NCBI GenBank assembly: GCA_025934635.1
Contig: JAICWX010000373.1
Location: forward strand, 1 to 7,956
Length of the DNA stretch: 7,956 nucleotides
Direction of reading: 5' to 3'
Source: Streptosporangiaceae bacterium
Lineage (GTDB): Bacteria > Actinomycetota > Actinomycetes > Streptosporangiales > Streptosporangiaceae
In this document: positions 1-4,119 of the stretch, piece after piece
Layout of the letters: every line of letters starts with the position of its first letter
How positions within the stretch are numbered: position 1 is the stretch's first letter
Translations under genes and position numbers: made by a program
Notes under the pieces: model-generated
Told to the model about the DNA's origin: nothing
Database searches by the model: none
Seen by the model: only the letters and a program-made list of their open reading frames with translations

Positions 1-437
1 CGCGTGGCCAGCCGCTCGATGAACGGGGTGGGCACGATCCCCTCGCCGATCAAGATGCCGTCGACCTTGCCGGTGAACGACTCGATCCGGGCGTAGCCGG
101 GATCGTTGGCGCCCTGCAGGAAGGTGATGAGCAGCGACCATTCCTGGTCCCGGATCCGGGACTCCACCCCGCGCAGCACCTCGTCGTAGAACAGCAGGTT
201 CATGTTCTCGATGTCGTACTGCTGCGCGTGCCGCTCGACGCACACCAGGCCGATCACGTCCTTGCGGCGGCGGGACAGGCTCTGCGCGGCGCCGTCGGGT
301 ACGTAGCCGAGCTCCTCGATGGCCTGCTGGACCCGGATCCTGGTGGCCTCGCGCACCCGGTCCTGGCCGTGCACCACGCGCGAGACCGTCGCGGTGGACA
401 CGCCGGCCAGGCGGGCGACATCGAAAAGAGTTACCAC
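1..437 (-). CDS. LacI/GalR-family transcriptional repressor, 5' part only (C-terminus beyond window)
   Basis: A sugar-responsive DNA-binding repressor. The 145 residues visible begin with the family's N-terminal helix-turn-helix: VTLFDVARLAGVS, then TATVSRVV, and a hinge ending SLSRRRKDVIGLV. The start of the periplasmic-binding-protein-like effector domain follows (GVESRIRDQEWSLLI, KVDGILIGEG). The gene runs off the left edge, so the ligand pocket is not visible. It is divergent from a GH1 glycosidase, and the shared intergenic region holds two LacI-type palindromes. It therefore most likely represses that gene and itself, with a beta-glucoside as inducer (inference). The only in-frame start after the upstream TGA is GTG at 437, which has only a weak GGGA before it. 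A much better ribosome site serves an out-of-frame ATG at 457, so the start is uncertain or the gene has lost one base near its 5' end. Confidence 0.9.
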   Translation of the reverse strand, partial: MVTLFDVARLAGVSTATVSRVVHGQDRVREATRIRVQQAIEELGYVPDGAAQSLSRRRKDVIGLVCVERHAQQYDIENMNLLFYDEVLRGVESRIRDQEWSLLITFLQGANDPGYARIESFTGKVDGILIGEGIVPTPFIERLAT

Positions 438-457
438 GTTGTCCCGATCAGCGGCAT
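431..457 (-). other. Possible 8-codon upstream leader ORF overlapping the repressor start
   Basis: The minus strand has GGAGGA at 471-466, then 8 bases, then ATG at 457. This is the best ribosome binding site in the intergenic region. The frame reads MPLIGTTW and stops at TAA (433-431), overlapping the repressor's GTG (437-435). It may be a translated leader coupling initiation at the GTG. Alternatively it is the true repressor start with one base missing before codon 9, because family members often begin a few residues before VTLFDVA. Confidence 0.35.
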
Positions 458-517
458 AGCTTCCGTCCTCCGCTAGCTGGTCTCCGGACCCGACATCCGG
501 TAGTCACATAGACGACA

Positions 518-531
518 TGTAAACGTTTACA
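518..531. promoter_or_regulatory. LacI-family operator O1, perfect 14-bp palindrome
   Basis: TGTAAACGTTTACA is perfectly self-complementary with a central CG. It fits the general LacI/GalR operator pattern, TGnAAnCGnTTnCA. It overlaps the probable -35 of the glycosidase and lies about 60 bp upstream of the divergent repressor, so binding there could control both genes. Confidence 0.82.
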
Positions 532-554
532 CCGGAAATCTAAGCGCTTACACT
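526..554 (+). promoter_or_regulatory. Probable promoter of the GH1 gene
   Basis: TTTACA (526-531, 5 of 6 to TTGACA), a 17-bp spacer and TACACT (549-554, 4 of 6 to TATAAT) make a reasonable housekeeping-type promoter. Both elements are embedded in the operators, which would give repression by steric exclusion. Transcription would start near 561, giving a leader of about 50 bases. Confidence 0.5.
539..552. promoter_or_regulatory. LacI-family operator O2, near-perfect palindrome
   Basis: The core TAAGCGCTTA (541-550) is a perfect palindrome. Extended to 14 bp, it matches the first operator's outline (T, one mismatched pair, core, A). Its centre is 21 bp from that of the first site, close to two helical turns, so two repressor dimers would sit on the same DNA face. 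It covers the likely -10 of the glycosidase. Confidence 0.75.
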
Positions 555-612
555 AACCCTCAGCACAGGGTCGGTCAAGGTTCGTGTCCACGTCGTAACA
601 AAGGAGATGCTG

Positions 613-2037
613 ATGACGGAACTGGCAGCGGGTGAGGACGGCGCCCTCGGCTTCCCGGATGGCTTCACCTGGGGAGCGGCGACGGCGGCGTACCAGATCG
701 AGGGCGCGGCAACCGCGGACGGCCGGGGCCCCTCGGTGTGGGACACCTTCAGCCACACGCCCGGCAAGGTCCGCGGCGGCGACACCGGCGACGTGGCCTG
801 CGACTCCTACCACCGGTACCGCGAGGACGTCGGGCTCATCGCCTCTCTCGGCCTGTCCTCCTACCGCTTCTCCATCTCCTGGCCGCGCGTCCAGCCCGGC
901 GGCCGGGGTCCCGTGAACCAGCGCGGCCTGGACTACTACCGTGTGCTGCTCGACGCGCTGGGGGAGCGAGGCATCGCCGCCACCGCCACGCTCTACCACT
1001 GGGACCTGCCGCAGGAACTGCAGGACGAGGGCGGCTGGGCGGTCCGCGGCACCGCCGAGCGGTTCGCCGAGTACGCCGCCCTCACTGCGGAGGCGCTCGG
1101 CGGCCGGGTCGCCCGCTGGATCACCCTCAACGAGCCGCAGGTAGTCTCGGCGAACGGATACCGCAACGGCGAGCACGCCCCCGGGCTGCGTGATGACGCC
1201 GCCGCCTCAGCCGCCACCCATCACCTGCTCCTCGGCCACGGGCTGGCCCTCCAGGCGCTGCGCGCCGCGGGCGCGGCCGACGTCGGCATCACGCTGGACC
1301 TGGCTCCGGTCCGGGTGCTCGGCGACGCCGGCTCTGGCCAGCTCGAGCAGGGCAGGCTCGTCACCGAGGCGGCGGCGAACGGCCTCTACCTCGACCCGGT
1401 GCTGCACGGCCGCTACCCGGAGCATGCCCCGCAGGCATACCGGCCGCCGGCCCGCCTGATCGCCGACGGTGACCTGGAGCTGATCAGCGCGCCGATCGAT
1501 TTTCTCGGAGTGAACTACTATTCGCCGGTCTTCCTGCGCGCCGGGGATCCCGCCGACCTCAGGCGCAACGAGGAGCCCGCGCGGTGCCAGGTGCCCGGGG
1601 TCGTCGAGTACCGGCCCGGGGAACTCGAGCGCACCTCGATGGGCTGGCTGGTCGACCCCAGCGGGCTGCACCAGCTCCTGGTGGACGTGTCCAGGCAGGC
1701 CCCCGGCCTGCCGCTCTACGTCACCGAGAACGGCTGCGCGGCCGAGGACTACGTGAACCCGGACGGCGAGGTGAACGACCTCGAACGCGTCCGGTACCTG
1801 CACACCCACCTCGAGGCGGCCGCGCGGGCAATCAAGGACGGCGCCAACCTGGCCGGGTACTTCGTCTGGTCGCTGCTGGACAACTTCGAGTGGGGCTGGG
1901 GCTACCAGAAGCGGTTCGGGATCGTCTTCGTGGACTTCGGCACCCAGCGCCGGATTCCCAAGGCCAGCGCCGCCTTCTACGCGAACGTGGTCCGGGCCAA
2001 CGCGATCCCGCTGCTCCCCGCCGCCTGGCCGAGCTGA
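613..2037 (+). CDS. Glycoside hydrolase family 1 beta-glucosidase/beta-glycosidase
   Basis: A retaining beta-glycosidase of 474 residues, the usual length for bacterial GH1. It has no signal peptide, so it probably acts in the cytosol on imported beta-glucosides such as cello-oligosaccharides. The family landmarks are present in order: FPDGFTWGAATAAYQIEG with the glycone-binding Gln28, SWPR, HWDLP (His129), TLNEP with acid/base Glu174, YVTENG with nucleophile Glu372, and WSLLDNFEW with glycone-binding Glu426. All catalytic residues are intact. ATG 613 is preferred because AAGGAG (601-606) lies six bases upstream; ATG 607 abuts that site. A LacI-type repressor is divergent and two operators cover the promoter, so it is probably induced by its substrate. 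No sugar transporter is in the window. Beta-galactosidase or beta-fucosidase activity cannot be excluded from sequence. Confidence 0.96.
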   Translation: MTELAAGEDGALGFPDGFTWGAATAAYQIEGAATADGRGPSVWDTFSHTPGKVRGGDTGDVACDSYHRYREDVGLIASLGLSSYRFSISWPRVQPGGRGPVNQRGLDYYRVLLDALGERGIAATATLYHWDLPQELQDEGGWAVRGTAERFAEYAALTAEALGGRVARWITLNEPQVVSANGYRNGEHAPGLRDDAAASAATHHLLLGHGLALQALRAAGAADVGITLDLAPVRVLGDAGSGQLEQGRLVTEAAANGLYLDPVLHGRYPEHAPQAYRPPARLIADGDLELISAPIDFLGVNYYSPVFLRAGDPADLRRNEEPARCQVPGVVEYRPGELERTSMGWLVDPSGLHQLLVDVSRQAPGLPLYVTENGCAAEDYVNPDGEVNDLERVRYLHTHLEAAARAIKDGANLAGYFVWSLLDNFEWGWGYQKRFGIVFVDFGTQRRIPKASAAFYANVVRANAIPLLPAAWPS

Positions 2038-2043
2038 TCCGCC

Positions 2044-2088
2044 GCGCCCGTCATCCCCCGGTACCGGGGCCCGGGGGATGACGGGCGC
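2044..2088 (+). terminator. Strong hairpin terminator after the GH1 gene
   Basis: A perfect 18-bp stem (2044-2061 with 2071-2088) and a 9-base loop begin 6 bases after the stop codon. There is no real U-tract, as is common in actinobacteria. It separates the glycosidase from the small-peptide unit. Confidence 0.85.
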
Positions 2089-2153
2089 ATTCGCCTGCGG
2101 CGCCGGCGTTTCCGCCTTGGCGTCATGACTCGTACTTCCCTTACCGGTAAAGA

Positions 2154-2187
2154 TAGCTTTACGTAATCGCATGATTACGCTAAGCTA
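2154..2187. repeat. 34-bp interrupted palindrome in an AT-rich island, possible operator
   Basis: Outer arms TAGCTT (2154-2159) and AAGCTA (2182-2187) flank inner arms CGTAATC (2162-2168) and GATTACG (2173-2179) around a GCAT centre, so 13 of 15 arm positions pair. The palindromes TTACCGGTAA (2141-2150) and TTACGTAA (2159-2166) lie beside or within it. The stretch is markedly AT-richer than its surroundings. It could be the operator of an unknown regulator of the small-peptide transcript. Confidence 0.6.
2158..2186 (+). promoter_or_regulatory. Candidate promoter for the small-peptide transcript
   Basis: TTTACG (2158-2163, 4 of 6), a 17-bp spacer and TAAGCT (2181-2186, TANNNT type) are compatible with a promoter starting near 2194. 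The whole element lies inside the interrupted palindrome. The match is modest and rests mainly on position. Confidence 0.35.
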
Positions 2188-2215
2188 CCTATCGGCGCGT
2201 CACGCAAGGGACGCG

Positions 2216-2258
2216 GGGCCACTCCGTGAGGAGCGGCCCGACGGGAGGGCTTCGGCCC
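2216..2258 (+). promoter_or_regulatory. Structured RNA leader with GNRA- and UUCG-capped hairpins
   Basis: The first hairpin (2216-2239) has eight Watson-Crick pairs and one A-C mismatch, closed by a GUGA tetraloop. The second (2247-2258) is GGGC-UUCG-GCCC, a very stable UUCG tetraloop stem. CGGCCCGAC occurs twice (2234-2242 and 2253-2261), so the upstream GGGGCC could pair with either copy. This leaves room for alternative folds just before the peptide's ribosome site. I recognise no known riboswitch class. Confidence 0.5.
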
Positions 2259-2279
2259 GACATAACAGGGGAGATTGAC

Positions 2280-2345
2280 ATGCTTCTTACGTTCCTTCAG
2301 TCAGTGCTCAGCAGCCTCAGCACGCTGCTCGGCGGTCTGCTGTAG
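2280..2345 (+). CDS. 21-residue leucine-rich amphipathic peptide, unknown function
   Basis: A very short gene with a good start: GGGGAG (2268-2273), six bases, then ATG 2280, ending at TAG 2343-2345. The peptide has 21 residues, eight of them Leu between positions 2 and 20 plus Leu21, with Ser, Thr, Gln and Gly filling the rest. It contains no charged side chain. Leu3, Leu6, Leu10, Leu13, Leu17 and Leu20 follow a strict 3-4-3-4-3 heptad spacing; Leu2, Phe5, Val9 and Leu16 widen this face, leaving a Ser/Thr/Gln/Gly face opposite. A membrane-associated or self-assembling helix is the obvious inference. It has its own leader and terminator, and the next gene has its own promoter, so it does not look like an attenuator leader. 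Toxin-like peptide, small membrane-protein partner and secreted surface-active peptide are all possible; no family is recognised. Confidence 0.62.
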   Translation: MLLTFLQSVLSSLSTLLGGLL

Positions 2346-2367
2346 CTGCTGGTAGAGCTTCTGCCTG

Positions 2368-2406
2368 AAACCGGGTTGGACACGACGACGTGTCCGGCCC
2401 GGTTTT
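2368..2406 (+). terminator. Rho-independent terminator of the small-peptide transcript
   Basis: A 16-pair stem (2368-2383 with 2390-2405, including two G-U pairs) with a 6-base loop runs straight into TTTT (2403-2406). It starts 22 bases after the peptide stop and is the most canonical terminator in the window. A full terminator just behind a 21-codon frame argues that this is a real transcript. Confidence 0.88.
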
Positions 2407-2426
2407 CATGTCCCGGGCCCGCTGGC

Positions 2427-2439
2427 TACCGTCGGTACC
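2427..2439 (+). promoter_or_regulatory. Leaderless-type promoter (-10) of the GNAT gene
   Basis: TACCGT (2427-2432) is followed by 7 bases and then ATG 2440, the standard actinobacterial arrangement in which the A of ATG is the first transcribed base. No Shine-Dalgarno is visible, which agrees with leaderless translation. Confidence 0.65.
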
Positions 2440-2940
2440 ATGCCCCCGGAATCTGCCCGGCTGACGTTCCGCGAGATGACGGCCGCCGCCGACCTCGACG
2501 ACATGGCCGCCTTGCTCGGCGACCCCGATGTCATGACGTACTACCCGCGGCCGAAGACCCGGACGGAAGCCGCCCAGTGGATCGACTGGAACCGCCGCCT
2601 GTACCGCATGCACGGCTACGGCCTGTGGGTGCTCGGCGACGACGCCGGCTTCGCCGGCGACTGCGGGCTCACCCCGCAGGTCGTGGACGGCGTGACCGAG
2701 CTCGAGGTCGGGTACCACGTGCGGCCCGCCCGGCAGGGCCGCGGTTACGCGACCGAGGCCGCCGCGGCCTGCCGCGACTACGCCCGTACCGTGCTCGGCG
2801 CCACCCGGCTGATCGCGATCATCCACCCGGACAACCGGCCGTCGCAGCGCGTCGCGGAAAAGACCGGTCTCCGCCCGGAGAAGCGGGCCCTGGTGCACGG
2901 CGGCCGGGAGGCCGTCATCTACGCCATGGCCCTCGAATAG
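2440..2940 (+). CDS. GNAT-family N-acetyltransferase (RimJ/RimL-like)
   Basis: A 166-residue acetyl-CoA-dependent acyltransferase, normal length for the RimJ/RimL-like branch, whose members acetylate protein N-termini, amino acids or small amines. The N-terminus SARLTFREMTAAADLDDMAAL is the typical first strand and helix. Conserved motif A is VGYHVRPARQGRGYATEAAAA, with the pyrophosphate-binding QGRGYA at residues 99-104. It is followed by IIHPDNRPSQRVAEKTGL (residues about 127-144), the motif B region with the usual Asn. The substrate cannot be predicted. It is probably leaderless, and it ends 3 bases before a hydrolase gene, so the two are likely one operon. Confidence 0.92.
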   Translation: MPPESARLTFREMTAAADLDDMAALLGDPDVMTYYPRPKTRTEAAQWIDWNRRLYRMHGYGLWVLGDDAGFAGDCGLTPQVVDGVTELEVGYHVRPARQGRGYATEAAAACRDYARTVLGATRLIAIIHPDNRPSQRVAEKTGLRPEKRALVHGGREAVIYAMALE

Positions 2941-2943
2941 ATA

Positions 2944-3816
2944 ATGGCCGGTATGCGCTCCGAGACAGCGATCGACGGATTCCGGCTGGCCTACGACCGG
3001 ACCGGGGCCGGGCCGGCGGTGCTCCTGCTGCACGGCTGGCCTGGGGACCGGACCGACTACCGCGAGGTCGTCCCGCTGGTGGCGGCCGCCGCCGACGTGA
3101 TCGTGCCCGACCTGCGGGGGTTCGGCGAGTCCGACAAGCACGTGGCCGACCCGGCCGCCCAGTACAGCGCGGTGGCCCAGGCCCGCAGCCTCACCGGGCT
3201 GATCGGCGAACTGGGCCTCGGGCCGGTCGTCCTGGCCGGGTACGACATCGGCAGCCGGATCGCCCAGGCCATCGCCAGGGACCGGCCCGACCTGGTCCGC
3301 GCCCTGGTCGTCGCGCCTCCGCTGCCCGGAATCGGCGACCGGATCCTCGCCCCGGACGCCCAGCGGGAGTTCTGGTACCAGGCCTTCCATAATCTGGAGC
3401 TATTCACCCTGCTGGTGGACGGGCAGCCGGCGGCCGTCCGGGCCTACCTGCGGCACTTCTGGTCGCACTGGTCAGGACCCGGCTACGAGCCGGCCGCGGA
3501 TCATCTCGACCACCTGTCGTCGGTCTACGGCGCGCCGGGCGCGTTCACCGCCTCGGTCGCCTGGTACCGGGCGGGCGCGGGATCGGTGGCTACGTCGCTA
3601 GCGGAGCGGGCTCCCGCGCCGGACGACCGGATCGCGGTGCCAGTGACGGTCCTGTGGCCGGAACACGATCCGCTGTTCCCCCGGCAATGGTCGGACCGCA
3701 TCGGCGAGTTCTTCACCGCCGCCGAGCTGACCTGGCTCGACGGCGCCGGCCACTTCTCGCCGCTGGAGGCCCCGGCACCGTTCGCCGCGGCAGTCACCGC
3801 CGCGGTAACGAGCTGA
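2944..3816 (+). CDS. Alpha/beta hydrolase, Asp-nucleophile type (epoxide hydrolase/haloalkane-dehalogenase-like)
   Basis: A 290-residue alpha/beta hydrolase-fold enzyme. HGWP (residues 30-33) is the oxyanion-hole motif of epoxide hydrolases. The nucleophile elbow AGYDIGSRIA puts Asp, not Ser, at position 101, so it acts through an alkyl-enzyme ester. PEHDPLF supplies the likely acid Asp242 (or Glu240) and GAGHFSPLEAP the base His270. The cap contains FWYQAFHNLELF and WYRAG, whose tyrosines could activate an epoxide; a similar cap outline occurs in fluoroacetate dehalogenases, so dehalogenase activity is the alternative. No signal peptide is seen. ATG 2944 and ATG 2953 are both possible starts; neither has a good ribosome site, and translational coupling to the GNAT gene 3 bases upstream is likely. 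Confidence 0.92.
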   Translation: MAGMRSETAIDGFRLAYDRTGAGPAVLLLHGWPGDRTDYREVVPLVAAAADVIVPDLRGFGESDKHVADPAAQYSAVAQARSLTGLIGELGLGPVVLAGYDIGSRIAQAIARDRPDLVRALVVAPPLPGIGDRILAPDAQREFWYQAFHNLELFTLLVDGQPAAVRAYLRHFWSHWSGPGYEPAADHLDHLSSVYGAPGAFTASVAWYRAGAGSVATSLAERAPAPDDRIAVPVTVLWPEHDPLFPRQWSDRIGEFFTAAELTWLDGAGHFSPLEAPAPFAAAVTAAVTS

Positions 3817-3828
3817 CCTGGCCTGTCG

Positions 3829-3841
3829 TACGCTCGACGTC
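3829..3841 (+). promoter_or_regulatory. Leaderless-type promoter of the DUF1905/YdeI pseudogene
   Basis: TACGCT (3829-3834), then 7 bases, then ATG 3842: the same TANNNT-N7-ATG geometry as before the GNAT gene. The broken gene thus seems to have kept its own promoter. Confidence 0.6.
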
Positions 3842-4119
3842 ATGAGGTTCAGCGCCACGGTAGAGCTCGGTGGCAAGACCGCGACCGGCATCGAGGTCCC
3901 CGCGGAGGTCGTCACCGCCCTGAGGGCCGGCGGCCGCCCGCCGACTTGGCCGCGGCGCTGGCCGGCGATGACGCCGGCCGGGCGACATTCGACGAGCTTG
4001 CCTTCACCCACCGCAAGGAGTGGGTGCGCTGGGTGGAGGAGGCCAAGAAGCCGGAAACCCGGGCCACGCGCCTGGCGAGAACCGTCGAGTCGCTGCGCGC
4101 GGGCAAGCGGGCCCGCTAG
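3842..4119 (+). pseudogene. DUF1905/YdeI (OmdA-like) domain protein with internal out-of-frame deletion
   Basis: The first 34 codons from ATG 3842 (MRFSATVELGGKTATGIEVP onwards) are the start of a DUF1905 beta-barrel domain. From about 3937 the homology continues one frame away: PPADLAAALAG, FDELAFTHRKEWVRWVEEAKKPETR and TRLARTVESLRAGKRAR are the whole C-terminal YdeI/OmpD-associated-type helix region, ending at TAG 4117-4119. The middle of the barrel, about 50-60 residues judged from my knowledge of the family's length, is missing. The junction at 3931-3945 is a CCG/GCC-rich stretch where the two ends could share microhomology. The frame from the ATG would instead give a 114-residue product with a nonsense tail running to 4186 antisense to the polymerase. 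The C-terminal part is well preserved, so the deletion is probably recent. Confidence 0.8.

Noticed and set aside
607..612. ATG 607 as the GH1 start
   Set aside because: It directly abuts the Shine-Dalgarno AAGGAG (601-606); ATG 613, two codons later, has the proper 6-base spacing.
1207..2172. Long open frame (321 codons) on the strand opposite the GH1 gene
   Set aside because: The sense frame has all GH1 catalytic motifs; the opposite frame is a high-GC shadow with no recognisable domain.
2280..2406. Transcription attenuator controlling the GNAT gene
   Set aside because: The micro-ORF has no run of regulatory codons, there is no anti-terminator pairing that I can see, and the GNAT gene has its own leaderless promoter after the terminator.
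2317..3390. Minus-strand open frame of 357 codons
   Set aside because: It crosses a strong plus-strand terminator and lies antisense to the GNAT and hydrolase genes, whose motifs are unambiguous.
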